DNA of 64,000 nt from Sphingobium sp. (lineage in GTDB: Bacteria > Pseudomonadota > Alphaproteobacteria > Sphingomonadales > Sphingomonadaceae): positions 1 to 64,000 of the forward strand of contig QFQF01000014.1 in NCBI GenBank assembly GCA_003248935.1, given 5' to 3'. The notes beneath the pieces were generated by a model. The model saw only the letters and a list, made by a program, of their open reading frames with translations, did not search any database and was not told the DNA's origin. Positions 17,062 through 25,763 of the stretch are shown piece after piece. Numbering within the stretch: position 1 is the first letter of the stretch; the number at the start of each line of letters is the position of its first letter. Position numbers and translations under genes: made by a program.

Positions 17062-18441
17062 TTGGACAATCAGGAACTCCTGGCTGACCTAGGGGAAAGG
17101 TCGGCCGACATATCGTTGCAATGCAGCGAGACCGCCGGATTTCTGGCACAGATCGATCAACGGATTCAGGCGGACGTGTTCCGCCTGGCCGAACTGCAAT
17201 CAAAGATGGAAACGCTGACCGCCAACCAGTCGGAAAGCGGGATCGCGGCGCAGGAACTGCGCGCGACGGCCCATCGCGCCGAACGAATCATCGCCGACGG
17301 AAGCCAGGTGGCGGCGCTTTCGCTGGACGAGGTCTCCGGCCTGATCGCGCATGTCACCGGGCTGGAAGGGCAGTTGCGCAGCTTCCTGACCGTGATCGAG
17401 GCGGTGGGCGGGGTATCGGACGAACTGGGCGCGATCGCGCGGCAGACCCGCCTGCTGGGCGTCAACGCGGCGATCGAGGCGGCACGGGGCGGCGAGGCGA
17501 CGCAGGGCTTCACCGTCGTGGCGGAAGAGATACGCCGCCTCGCGTCGCAGGCGGGCGACTATGCGGCGTCGGTGCGGGAGAAGCTGCACCAGCTCGACAG
17601 CAACGCGCGGACGTTGATGGACGGCGTCGAGGCGAACATCGTGCGCGGGCGTGACGCGGGCGGGCATATCGACGAACTGCGCACGACGATGACCGAGATA
17701 TCGGGCCTCGTCGTGCAGTTCCAGCAGCGGTCGCAGGCGATCGTCCAGTGCACCGACGAATCGGGAGAGGAGGTCGCGGGGTTGCGCGACAGCCTGTCGC
17801 AGTTCAGCCAGTCGTCGACGGAGAGCGCCAGCCGCGTGAACGTTGCGCGTGGACGGCTCGACGATCTGGAGGGCATGGCCAACGACCTGCTCAACCGGGT
17901 GGCGCATGGCGGGGTACGGACGCGCAACAGCCGCTACATCGCCTTTGCCGAGGAGGGGGCGGACACGGTGACGGCGCTGGTCGAGGCGGCGGTGCGCGAG
18001 GGGCGCCTGACCCGGGAGGCGCTGTTCGACACGAACTACAGGCCGATTCCGGGCAGCGAGCCGCGGCAGTACCGCACCGATTTCGTCGATTTCGCCGACG
18101 ATCACATCCGTCCGCTATTGGACAGCGGGACGGCGCAGGACGCGGCGATCGTGGGCTGCTGCCTTGTCGACATGAACGGCTTCCTGCCCACCCATATTTC
18201 CGCGCGCAGCCAGCCGCAGCGGCCCGGCGAGCGCCTCTGGAACCTGGAAAACGCGCGCAACCGGCAGATATTCATGGACGCACAGACGCGGCGGGCGCTG
18301 GACAGCGAGGGCGACTTCTTCCTGTTCACCTATCGCCAGGATCTGGGCGAGGGGCGGTACAGGGCGCTGCGCAGCGCGTTCGTGCCGCTGGTGTTCGAGG
18401 GGCGGCGCTGGGGCCTGTACGAGGTCGGCTACCTGATCTGA
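17062..18441 (+). CDS. Soluble methyl-accepting-chemotaxis-like signalling protein
   Basis: A 459-residue protein without any membrane segment. Residues about 20-290 are helical coiled coil, and residues 124-161 carry the chemoreceptor tip in diverged form: AIARQTRLLGVNAAIEAARG, then QGFTVVAEEIRRLASQAG. A C-terminal alpha/beta domain of about 160 residues (DTNYRPIPGSEPRQY, VDMNGFLPTHISARSQP, ending RRWGLYEVGYLI) resembles the sensor-like modules attached to some alphaproteobacterial chemoreceptors. The only possible start is TTG at 17062, since an in-frame stop lies just upstream. No other che gene is in the window. It ends six bases before the convergent trpE stop. Function is inferred from domains only. 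Confidence 0.78.
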   Translation: MDNQELLADLGERSADISLQCSETAGFLAQIDQRIQADVFRLAELQSKMETLTANQSESGIAAQELRATAHRAERIIADGSQVAALSLDEVSGLIAHVTGLEGQLRSFLTVIEAVGGVSDELGAIARQTRLLGVNAAIEAARGGEATQGFTVVAEEIRRLASQAGDYAASVREKLHQLDSNARTLMDGVEANIVRGRDAGGHIDELRTTMTEISGLVVQFQQRSQAIVQCTDESGEEVAGLRDSLSQFSQSSTESASRVNVARGRLDDLEGMANDLLNRVAHGGVRTRNSRYIAFAEEGADTVTALVEAAVREGRLTREALFDTNYRPIPGSEPRQYRTDFVDFADDHIRPLLDSGTAQDAAIVGCCLVDMNGFLPTHISARSQPQRPGERLWNLENARNRQIFMDAQTRRALDSEGDFFLFTYRQDLGEGRYRALRSAFVPLVFEGRRWGLYEVGYLI

Positions 18442-18447
18442 GGGCTA

Positions 18448-19983
18448 TTATTGGCCAAAGCCTGCGTCGCGGGCGATCGCGACGGCCTCCCGCGCGGCGG
18501 CCAGCAGGGCCCCGGACTTCGCCTCGCACTCGCGCTGTTCATAGGCCGGATCGCTGTCGGCGACGATGCCCGCGCCCGCCTGAACATGCATGACGCCGTC
18601 CTTCAGCACCGCGGTGCGCAGGACGATGCAGCTGTCCATGTTGCCGTCCGGGCTGAAATAGCCGACGGCGCCGGCATAGGCGCCGCGCGTCTCTGGCTCC
18701 AGTTCCGCGATGATCTCGCACGCGCGGACCTTCGGCGCGCCCGAGACGGTGCCCGCCGGGAAGCCCGCGAACAGGGCGTCGAGCGCGTCCCTGTCCGGCG
18801 CGAGGCCACCGACGACGTTCGAGACGATGTGCATCACGTGGCTGTAGAATTCGACGGTGTAGCTTTCCGTCACCTTGACCGTGCCGGGTGCGGCAACGCG
18901 GCCGACATCGTTGCGGCCAAGGTCGAGCAGCATCAGATGCTCGGCCCGTTCCTTCGGATCGGCGAGCAGGCTTTCCCGGTTGGCGGCGTCCTCCAGGGCG
19001 GTGCGGCCACGCGGACGGGTGCCCGCGATCGGGCGGATCGTCACCTCCCCGTCGCGCATCCGGACGAGGATTTCGGGGCTGGAGCCGATCAGCGCGAAGC
19101 CGGGCATGTCGAGATAATAGAGGAAGGGCGAGGGGTTGATCCGCCGCAGCGCGCGATAGAGGGCGATCGGCGGCAGCGTGAACGGGCTGGAGAAACGCTG
19201 CGCCAGCACGACCTGAAAGATGTCGCCCGCGACGATATAGTCCTTCGCCTTCGTCACCATGTCGGCATAGCGGGCGGGCGGCAGGACCGGCTCGACCGCG
19301 ATATCGGCGATCGCGACGGGGGCTTCGCTGGCCGGGAGCGGCGCGGCAAGGCGAGCGGCGACGGCGTCGATCCGGTCGAGTGCCGTCTCGACCGCGCGGT
19401 CGGCGTCGACGTAGCTGCCCTGCCAGACCGGCGCGACGAGATAGAGTGCATCCGCGAGCCGGTCGAAGACGAGAATGACGGTCGGGCGGACGAACAGCAT
19501 GTCCGGCACGCCGATGGGGTTGGCGGGGGGGCGGGGCAGCTTTTCGACCAGCCCGACGGTCTCGTAGCCCGCATGGCCGACGAGGCAGGCGAGGGCTGGC
19601 GGCAGGGCGGGGTCCATGTCCGCCCGGCATTCGGCGACGAGGGCGCGCAGCGCGGCGAGCGCGCCGCCCTCTATCGGACGAAAGGCGTCCCGGTCGGTCG
19701 CCCACTGCCGGTTGATCTCCGCGCTGTCGCCGGTGGCGCGAAACACGAGATCGGGCGCGAGGCCCATCAGGCTGTAGCGGCCGCGCACGGCGCCGCCCTC
19801 CACCGATTCGAGCAGGAAGTCGCCCCGGTCCCGCTCCATCAGCTTCAGCGCGGCGGAGATCGGGGTGTCGGTGTCGGCGATCTGACGCCGCCAGACGAAT
19901 GCGGACTGCCCGTTCGCGAGCGCGGCCCGGGCAGAAGCCAGGGCGGCATCCATGGCGGTGTCGTCCCCCTGTCGCGCCATCAT
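18448..19983 (-). CDS. trpE: Anthranilate synthase component I
   Basis: A 511-residue TrpE, which converts chorismate to anthranilate using ammonia from the TrpG subunit, the first committed step of tryptophan synthesis. The chorismate-binding fold shows IFQVVLAQRFSSPF, SSPEILVR, IAGTRPRG, LLDLGRNDVGRVA, FPAGTVSGAPKVRA and QAGAGIVADSDP. The N-terminal regulatory part has LLESVEGG, consistent with the tryptophan feedback site. Two adjacent ATGs (19983, 19980) are possible starts. It begins four bases after ppiD and is probably in the same transcript. trpG, trpD and trpC, often next in related genomes, are absent; the next gene is a convergent chemoreceptor-like gene. Confidence 0.96.
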   Translation of the reverse strand: MMARQGDDTAMDAALASARAALANGQSAFVWRRQIADTDTPISAALKLMERDRGDFLLESVEGGAVRGRYSLMGLAPDLVFRATGDSAEINRQWATDRDAFRPIEGGALAALRALVAECRADMDPALPPALACLVGHAGYETVGLVEKLPRPPANPIGVPDMLFVRPTVILVFDRLADALYLVAPVWQGSYVDADRAVETALDRIDAVAARLAAPLPASEAPVAIADIAVEPVLPPARYADMVTKAKDYIVAGDIFQVVLAQRFSSPFTLPPIALYRALRRINPSPFLYYLDMPGFALIGSSPEILVRMRDGEVTIRPIAGTRPRGRTALEDAANRESLLADPKERAEHLMLLDLGRNDVGRVAAPGTVKVTESYTVEFYSHVMHIVSNVVGGLAPDRDALDALFAGFPAGTVSGAPKVRACEIIAELEPETRGAYAGAVGYFSPDGNMDSCIVLRTAVLKDGVMHVQAGAGIVADSDPAYEQRECEAKSGALLAAAREAVAIARDAGFGQ

Positions 19984-19987
19984 ACGG

Positions 19988-21952
19988 CTATTCGGTGGTC
20001 GAACCGGCGCCGCCGTTGGCGCGGACCAGTTCGGCCTTCACCTGCGCGACGGCCTGCGGATAGCGCTTGACCTTCAGATCCTTCTCGATCGCCCGTTCGA
20101 GCTGATCGGCATATTCGTTGCCAAAGACGCCGTCGAGCTGCTGGCGGACCTGCTCGACGAGTTGCGGCTGCCTGGCCGCGTCGGACTGGATCACCTTGTC
20201 GAGCTGGACGAGAAAATAGCCGCGTCCGCCGTCGATCGGCAGCATCTTCACACTGCCGCGCGGCATCGAGAACAGCATCATGAGCGGCGGGGGCGCCTTC
20301 TGGTCGCCGCGCATCAGGTCGGCGCGGCGGCCGCCGACCTTCTCGACCGGGGGCAGGGTGGCACCGACCGCGGCAAGCGCCGCCTCCAGCGTCGTGCCCT
20401 TCGCGACCTTCGCCTGGATCTGCTCGGCGATGGCCTTCGCCTTCGCGTCGCCCTGCGACACGCGGTACTGCGCCACGACCGCCTCGCGCACCTTCGCCAG
20501 CGGCGGCGGGGCGGCGGCGATCACCTCGGCCACGTCGAGCAACGCATAGCGCTTGTCGGGCGTGACCGGCACGATCTGGGCATCGTCGTCGGCGTCCATC
20601 TGGAAACCGGCGGCCAGCAGTGCGCGGACGTCGGCGGGAACGGCATAGCCCTGCGTCTGGACGCTCTGTCCGGTGGACAGCAGGGCAGGCGTCGTCTCAC
20701 CGGTCAGGGCATTGTCCTTCACCACCTCGTCGAAGGTCGCGCCGTTCGCCACCTGATCCTCGATCTTGGCGGTGAAGTCGGCGAGCAGCTTCTGTTCCTT
20801 CTGCGCCTTCAGCGCGGTGACGATCCCGGCCTTCGCCTGATCGAGCGTCTGTGCGGGCTTGCGGTTGATCGCGCTAACCTTCAGCAGCACCCAGCCAAGG
20901 CCACCGCGCGCGGGGCCGACGAGCGCGCCCTGTGCGGCCGAGAAGGCCGGCGCGACGAGCGCGGTCGCGGCCTGCTGCCCCAGCTTTTCCTGCGTCATGT
21001 CGGCGAGGGTCGAGACCGAGAGGCCCGCGCCCTGCGCGGCGGCGGCCAGCGTCTTGCCCTTGCCCACGTCGGCGGCGATCGCCTTCGCGGCGGCCTCCGT
21101 CGGCAGGATCAACTGTTCGAAGCTGCGGGTCTCGCTGGCGGCATAGGCCGCCTTGTTCTGGTTGAAATAGGCGGCGATCTCCGCATCGGTCGGCTGCGCG
21201 GCGGCCGAGAACCGGTCGAGATCGATCACCGCGTAGCGCAGGCGGCGCTGTTCGGGCACCGTGAAGCGCGCGGCGTTCGCCTTGTAATAATCGGCGATCT
21301 GCTTGTCGGTGGGGGTGCCGGTCGGCGCAAAGGCGACCGCCGGGATCGCGGCGATGCGCCCTTCCCGCGCCTCAAGCAGCAGCGAGGCGTAGGGCAGGAC
21401 CAGACTGTCGGGCAGGCGCACACCCAGCGTGGCCGGGCCGACGACCTGTTTGCCCATCAGATCGCGGGTAATATCCTCCCGCAGAGCCTTCTCGCTGACG
21501 CCCTCCCGCGAGAGAAGCTGGCGAAAGACCGACTGGCTGAAATTGCCCGAGGCGTCCTGGAAGGCGGGAATCGCGGCGATCTGTCCGTCGACCATCCGCT
21601 TGCTGACGCCCATCCCCTCCTGCCGTCCGAATTCGGACACGGTGAGGCCCGCGACGAGCTGGTCATAGACCTGATCGACGCCGCCCTCGGCCAGGAACGC
21701 GGCGACGTCCATGCCGGGATTGGACCGCCGGGCCTGCTCGAACACGCGCTGCGTGCGGCTCTGGAGGTCGGTCACGGCCAGGCGGTGGCTGCCCGCCCTG
21801 GCCGCCACGCCGCCGTCGCCGGACAGGACATTCAGCCCCCCGCTGCCGGTGATATCGCCCGCCGCGAAGGCGAGGGCGATCAGGGCCAGAAAGCCAAGTG
21901 CAATGAAGGCGCCGACCTTCGAACCGACAAAACGGCGGAAAAAGCTGAGCAT
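19988..21952 (-). CDS. ppiD: PpiD/SurA-type peptidylprolyl isomerase, membrane-anchored periplasmic chaperone
   Basis: About 654 residues. A short cytoplasmic N terminus (MLSFFRRFVGSK) is followed by one membrane anchor (FIALGFLALIALAFAAG, about 14-30). The long periplasmic part has SurA-like N-terminal helices (DQVYDQLVAGLTVSEF) and a degenerate parvulin-type domain in the middle. PpiD proteins sit near SecYEG and help fold translocated outer-membrane proteins. I start at the ATG at 21952 because the family begins there. It is divergent from tpiA (144 bases) and four bases upstream of trpE. Catalytic activity of the parvulin domain is uncertain from sequence. Confidence 0.9.
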   Translation of the reverse strand: MLSFFRRFVGSKVGAFIALGFLALIALAFAAGDITGSGGLNVLSGDGGVAARAGSHRLAVTDLQSRTQRVFEQARRSNPGMDVAAFLAEGGVDQVYDQLVAGLTVSEFGRQEGMGVSKRMVDGQIAAIPAFQDASGNFSQSVFRQLLSREGVSEKALREDITRDLMGKQVVGPATLGVRLPDSLVLPYASLLLEAREGRIAAIPAVAFAPTGTPTDKQIADYYKANAARFTVPEQRRLRYAVIDLDRFSAAAQPTDAEIAAYFNQNKAAYAASETRSFEQLILPTEAAAKAIAADVGKGKTLAAAAQGAGLSVSTLADMTQEKLGQQAATALVAPAFSAAQGALVGPARGGLGWVLLKVSAINRKPAQTLDQAKAGIVTALKAQKEQKLLADFTAKIEDQVANGATFDEVVKDNALTGETTPALLSTGQSVQTQGYAVPADVRALLAAGFQMDADDDAQIVPVTPDKRYALLDVAEVIAAAPPPLAKVREAVVAQYRVSQGDAKAKAIAEQIQAKVAKGTTLEAALAAVGATLPPVEKVGGRRADLMRGDQKAPPPLMMLFSMPRGSVKMLPIDGGRGYFLVQLDKVIQSDAARQPQLVEQVRQQLDGVFGNEYADQLERAIEKDLKVKRYPQAVAQVKAELVRANGGAGSTTE

Positions 21953-22096
21953 CGCGGGTCCGGAATTCGCTGTATCGTTGTGGGGCACCCACTAGGACGC
22001 TTGGAGACCGGCTTCAAGCGGTTACTGGACAAAGCCCCCCCAGCCGCTATCGCGGCCACCATCATTCAACCCTACTCGTGCAGGAGACAAAGGGCC

Positions 22097-22834
22097 ATGA
22101 ACAGGCGCAAGCTGGTGGTGGGCAACTGGAAAATGAACGGGTTGCGCGCGCAACTCCCGGAAATCGCGGCGATCGGCGAACTGGCCGCAACCTATCCCGG
22201 CGTGGAAGTCGGGCTGTGCGTGCCCGCCACGCTGATCGCGGCGGCGAGCGAGGCGGCAGGGGCTGCCTTCATCGGCGGGCAGGATTGCCACCAGAAGCCG
22301 AACGGCGCGCATACCGGCTGCCTTTCCGCCGCGATGCTGAGCGAGGCGGGCGCCCGCTGGGTGATCGTGGGCCATTCCGAGCGGCGTACCGACCAGCATG
22401 AAAGCGACGCGGACGTGGCGGCCAAGGCCGTCGCCGCGAAGGCCGAAGGGCTGAAGGTGATCCTGTGCGTGGGCGAGAGCCTGGACGTGCGGGACGCGGG
22501 CAATGCCGAAGCGGTCGTATCCGCGCAACTTCTCGCTTCCCTTCCCGAGGGCGCGGCGTCGAACTGGCTCGCCATCGCCTATGAGCCGATCTGGGCGATC
22601 GGCACCGGCCGCATCCCGACGATGGACGCGGTCGCGGCGATGCATGGCGCGCTGCGCGACGCGCTCGCCACCCGGGTCGGGCCGGACGCGCAGGCGATCC
22701 GAATCCTCTATGGCGGGTCGATGACCGGCGAGAACGCCGCCGACCTGATGGCCATCGCCGATGTCGACGGCGGCCTTGTCGGCGGTGCCAGCCTGACGGC
22801 GGAAAAATTCGCGCCGATCATCGCCGCCGCCTGA
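22097..22834 (+). CDS. tpiA: Triose-phosphate isomerase
   Basis: A 245-residue TIM-barrel enzyme interconverting dihydroxyacetone phosphate and glyceraldehyde-3-phosphate. Active-site residues are visible: K12 in GNWKMNG, H93 in VGHSERR and E163 in AYEPIWAIGTG, with the phosphate-binding YGGSMTGEN near the C terminus. The ATG at 22097 is set by the conserved N terminus and the upstream AGGAGA. The frame is open far upstream only as the antisense of ppiD. secG and pyrG follow on the same strand, a conserved order in this group. Confidence 0.98.
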   Translation: MNRRKLVVGNWKMNGLRAQLPEIAAIGELAATYPGVEVGLCVPATLIAAASEAAGAAFIGGQDCHQKPNGAHTGCLSAAMLSEAGARWVIVGHSERRTDQHESDADVAAKAVAAKAEGLKVILCVGESLDVRDAGNAEAVVSAQLLASLPEGAASNWLAIAYEPIWAIGTGRIPTMDAVAAMHGALRDALATRVGPDAQAIRILYGGSMTGENAADLMAIADVDGGLVGGASLTAEKFAPIIAAA

Positions 22835-22938
22835 TCCATCGGGTGAACAGAAGCCGGAACGGACAGTTGCCCCGGCGGGCCATCATCGCTATGTGCCCGC
22901 CAACGCATCCCGCATCGGGTCAGTAATAGGGTCTTCCC

Positions 22939-23364
22939 ATGTTCACCTTCCTCCTCGTCGTCCAGGCGATCATCGCCGCGATGCTGGTCACCGTCATCCT
23001 CATGCAGCGGTCGGAAGGCGGCGGGCTCGGCGTGGGCGGCAGCCCGTCGGGCTTCATGTCCGCGCGCGGCGCGGCGGATTTCCTGACCCGTTCGACCACC
23101 ATCCTCGCGTCGCTGTTCGTCGGCCTCTCGATCGTCCTTGCGGTGATCGCGTCGGTCCAGCACGCGCCCAGCACCATCGACACGTCGCTGGCCAAGGGCG
23201 CCGCTTCGCAGACCCCGGCCGGTGGCACGCAGCTGCCGATGGCCGGTTCCGATCCGCTCGCCGGTGCGGCCCAGGCCGTCGGTCCGGCGGCTGACAATGC
23301 CGCGGCGGCGCCTGCGCAGACCAAGGATTCGGGCAAGAACGGCGGCGTTCCGCTCGCCAACTGA
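22939..23364 (+). CDS. secG: Preprotein translocase subunit SecG
   Basis: A 141-residue SecG, a small subunit of the SecYEG translocon in the inner membrane. Two hydrophobic helices are visible: LLVVQAIIAAMLVTVIL at about 4-20 and ILASLFVGLSIVLAVIASV at about 54-72. They are joined by the conserved MQRSEGGGLGVGGSPSG loop. The alanine/proline-rich C-terminal tail (about 75-141) is long and poorly conserved, as in many alphaproteobacteria. The gene sits between tpiA and pyrG, its usual place. Confidence 0.95.
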   Translation: MFTFLLVVQAIIAAMLVTVILMQRSEGGGLGVGGSPSGFMSARGAADFLTRSTTILASLFVGLSIVLAVIASVQHAPSTIDTSLAKGAASQTPAGGTQLPMAGSDPLAGAAQAVGPAADNAAAAPAQTKDSGKNGGVPLAN

Positions 23365-23456
23365 TCGCATTTCGCGGTCCGTTCCCGATATTTTTGCGGG
23401 CGTGCGGCAACGCGCGCTTGCCCAACACGAATGTTAGAGGCTAAGCCTTCACTCCC

Positions 23457-25091
23457 ATGGCGCGGTATATATTCATAACCGGCGGCGTGGTCTCCTCGCT
23501 TGGCAAGGGCCTGATGGCCGCCAGCCTTGCAGCTTTGCTGCAAGCGCGGGGATATCGCGTGCGAATCCGGAAGTTCGATCCCTATCTGAACGTCGATCCG
23601 GGCACGATGTCGCCCTATCAGCACGGCGAGGTCTATGTGACCGACGACGGCGCCGAGACGGACCTCGACCTTGGCCATTACGAGCGGTTCACCGGCGTGC
23701 CCTCCCGCAAGTCGGACAATGTGACGCAAGGCCGCGTCTATCAGACGATCATCGCCCGCGAGCGGCGCGGCGACTATCTGGGCGCGACCGTGCAGGTGAT
23801 CCCGCACGTCACCGACGAGATCAAGGCGTTCGCGCTCGCCGATACCGAAGACCTCGACTTCGTCCTGTGCGAGATCGGCGGCACCGTCGGCGATATCGAG
23901 AGCCTGCCGTTCATGGAGGCGATCCGCCAGCTTCACAACGACCTCGGCCGCAGCCGGTCGATCTTCGTCCACGTGACGCTGGTGCCCTATATCGCCGCCG
24001 CGGGCGAGCTGAAGACCAAGCCGACGCAGCACAGCGTGCGCGAGCTGACCTCGCTCGGCATCCAGCCCGACATCCTGCTATGCCGGTGCGAGCAGCCCTT
24101 GCCGGAGAGCGAGCGGGCGAAGATCGCCCTGTTCTGCAACGTCCGCAAGGAAGCCGTGATCCCGGCCCTCGACGCGCCGAGCATCTACTCCGTGCCCGCG
24201 CAATACCATGCCGAGGGGCTGGACGAGGAAGTGCTGCGCGCCTTCGGCATCGAGGGGGCGCCCGAGCCCAAGCTCGACCAGTGGATCGACATCATGGACC
24301 GTCACGCCAATCCCGAGGGGGAAGTGACGATCGGCGTGGTGGGCAAATATGTCGGCCTGCCCGACGCCTACAAGTCGCTGCACGAGGCGCTGGTCCACGG
24401 CGGCCTGGCCAATCGGGTCAAGGTCAACATCCGCTGGATCGACGCCGAGCTGTTCGAGGAGAAGGGCGCGGACATCGCCGCGCGGCTGGAGCCGATGCAC
24501 GGCATCCTCGTTCCCGGCGGATTCGGCGTGCGCGGGTCGGAGGGGAAGATCGCCAGCGTGAAGTTCGCGCGCGAGCGGGAGGTGCCGTTCTTCGGCATCT
24601 GCCTGGGCATGCAGATGGCCTGCATCGAGGGCGCGCGCAACACGGCGGGCATCGCCAACGCGTCGACGACGGAATTCGGCGAGACCAGCGAGCCGGTCGT
24701 CGGCCTGATCACCGAATGGATGGGCGCAGAGGGGCTGGAGAAGCGCAGCGCCAATGGCGATCTGGGCGGCACGATGCGGCTGGGCGCCTATCCCGCGAAA
24801 CTGGCGGGCAACAGCGTGGTCGGCGGCATCTACCAGAGCGACGACATCAGCGAACGGCACCGGCACCGCTATGAGGTGAACGTCGGCTATCGCGATGCGC
24901 TGGAGAAGGGCGGCCTGATCTTCTCGGGCATGTCGCCCGACGGCGCGCTGCCGGAAATCGTCGAGCGGCCGGATCACCCGTGGTTCGTGGGCGTGCAGTT
25001 CCACCCGGAGCTGAAGTCAAAGCCGTTCGATCCGCATCCGCTGTTCGCCAGCTTCATCGAGGCGGCGGTCAGGCAGAGCCGCCTCGTCTGA
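23457..25091 (+). CDS. pyrG: CTP synthase
   Basis: A 544-residue CTP synthase, making CTP from UTP, ATP and glutamine. The N-terminal synthetase domain begins MARYIFITGGVVSSLGKG, with the P-loop-like GGVVSSLGKG near residues 9-18. The C-terminal glutamine amidotransferase has the nucleophile C382 in GICLGMQ and the His-Glu pair H516/E518 in QFHPELKS. Length is standard. It is the last gene of the tpiA-secG-pyrG run and is followed 33 bases later by a strong terminator hairpin. Confidence 0.98.
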   Translation: MARYIFITGGVVSSLGKGLMAASLAALLQARGYRVRIRKFDPYLNVDPGTMSPYQHGEVYVTDDGAETDLDLGHYERFTGVPSRKSDNVTQGRVYQTIIARERRGDYLGATVQVIPHVTDEIKAFALADTEDLDFVLCEIGGTVGDIESLPFMEAIRQLHNDLGRSRSIFVHVTLVPYIAAAGELKTKPTQHSVRELTSLGIQPDILLCRCEQPLPESERAKIALFCNVRKEAVIPALDAPSIYSVPAQYHAEGLDEEVLRAFGIEGAPEPKLDQWIDIMDRHANPEGEVTIGVVGKYVGLPDAYKSLHEALVHGGLANRVKVNIRWIDAELFEEKGADIAARLEPMHGILVPGGFGVRGSEGKIASVKFAREREVPFFGICLGMQMACIEGARNTAGIANASTTEFGETSEPVVGLITEWMGAEGLEKRSANGDLGGTMRLGAYPAKLAGNSVVGGIYQSDDISERHRHRYEVNVGYRDALEKGGLIFSGMSPDGALPEIVERPDHPWFVGVQFHPELKSKPFDPHPLFASFIEAAVRQSRLV

Positions 25092-25123
25092 GCGCCGCAG
25101 GGCGCCGGACCCACATGCAGGAA

Positions 25124-25154
25124 GGGGAGCCGTATCGCTACGGCTCCCCCTTTT
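25124..25154 (+). terminator. Rho-independent terminator after pyrG
   Basis: A perfect 11-bp stem, GGGGAGCCGTA (25124-25134) with TACGGCTCCCC (25139-25149), closes on the loop TCGC and is followed by CTTTT. It stops transcription from pyrG. It also lies between pyrG and the convergent hsp20 gene, although the T-run favours the plus strand. Confidence 0.9.
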
Positions 25155-25182
25155 CATATCCGCTTATGGCCGGTGAGGCCGA

Positions 25183-25644
25183 TCAGGCGGCGTCGCGACT
25201 GCCCGTCAGATCGACGACCTGACCGCCGTTGATGGCGATCTTCCTGGGCTTCATCGCTTCGGGCACTTCGCGTACCAGGTCGACGGTGAGCAGGCCGTCG
25301 GACAATGCGGCGGTCTCCACCCGGACGAAGTCGGCCAGCTCGAACCGGCGCTCGAAGCTGCGGTTGGCGATGCCGACGTGCAGGAACTTCGCGCGATCGG
25401 CGCTGTTGCCCTCATCCTTGCGGCCGCTGACCTGAAGCATGTTCTGCTGGGCGGTGATCTCCAGCTCATCGGCGCGGAAGCCCGCGACGGCCAGGGTCAC
25501 CCGATAGCGATCCTCGCTCAGGCGCTCGATGTTGAAGGGGGGGTAATTGTCGCCCTGGGCCACGCGGCTGCTCTCGATCAGATCGAACAGGCGGTCGAAG
25601 CCGACGGTGGAGCGGCGGTAGGGGGTAAGGTCAAAACCACGCAT
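25183..25644 (-). CDS. Small heat-shock protein (Hsp20 / IbpA type)
   Basis: A protein of about 153 residues with an alpha-crystallin domain. The N-terminal arm MRGFDLTPYRRSTVGFDRLFDL is followed by YPPFNIERLSEDRYRVTLAVAG, the LELTAQ-like strand (ELEITAQQ), then HVGIANRSFERRFELAD and the closing DGLLTVDLVREVPE. Such proteins hold unfolded proteins during heat stress. Four in-frame ATGs lie close together (25665, 25650, 25647, 25644). I prefer 25644 or 25647 because GGAG at 25656-25653 is then 8 or 5 bases upstream. The leader and promoter suggest heat control at two levels (see separate entries). Confidence 0.95.
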   Translation of the reverse strand: MRGFDLTPYRRSTVGFDRLFDLIESSRVAQGDNYPPFNIERLSEDRYRVTLAVAGFRADELEITAQQNMLQVSGRKDEGNSADRAKFLHVGIANRSFERRFELADFVRVETAALSDGLLTVDLVREVPEAMKPRKIAINGGQVVDLTGSRDAA

Positions 25645-25729
25645 CATCATATCTCCAGTGAGCATATCATCCGCCGGACCCGTGTGGCGCCCGGCATGGT
25701 CCTGTCCGATCCCGAATGGCGACCGGACG
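25645..25729 (-). promoter_or_regulatory. Candidate ROSE-like RNA thermometer in the hsp20 leader
   Basis: The inferred 5' leader is about 80 bases. Next to the start codon, bases 25667-25649 read on the minus strand fold as AUAU-G-CUC, loop ACUG, then GAG-AUAU. This makes seven base pairs interrupted by a single unpaired G, and the Shine-Dalgarno GGAG lies within the loop and stem. ROSE elements of small heat-shock genes have the same plan: a U(U/C)GCU strand with an unpaired or non-canonical G facing the ribosome site, which melts on warming. A further GCCGG/CCGGC hairpin is possible upstream. The match to ROSE is my inference from sequence alone. Confidence 0.6.
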
Positions 25730-25735
25730 GCACTG

Positions 25736-25763
25736 ATATGGTTGGACGATCTGCGCGTTCAAG
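25736..25763 (-). promoter_or_regulatory. RpoH (sigma-32)-type promoter for hsp20
   Basis: On the minus strand, CTTGAA (25763-25758) is followed after 14 bases by AACCATAT (25743-25736). The heat-shock sigma factor consensus is CTTGAA then CCCCATNT with 13-15 bases between, so the first box is perfect and the second matches six of eight positions. Transcription would begin near 25729, giving the leader that holds the candidate thermometer. Confidence 0.7.

Noticed and set aside
19952..22096. N-terminal extension of the tpiA frame over ppiD
   Set aside because: TpiA begins at its conserved MNRRKLVVGNWKMN; the upstream part is antisense to ppiD.
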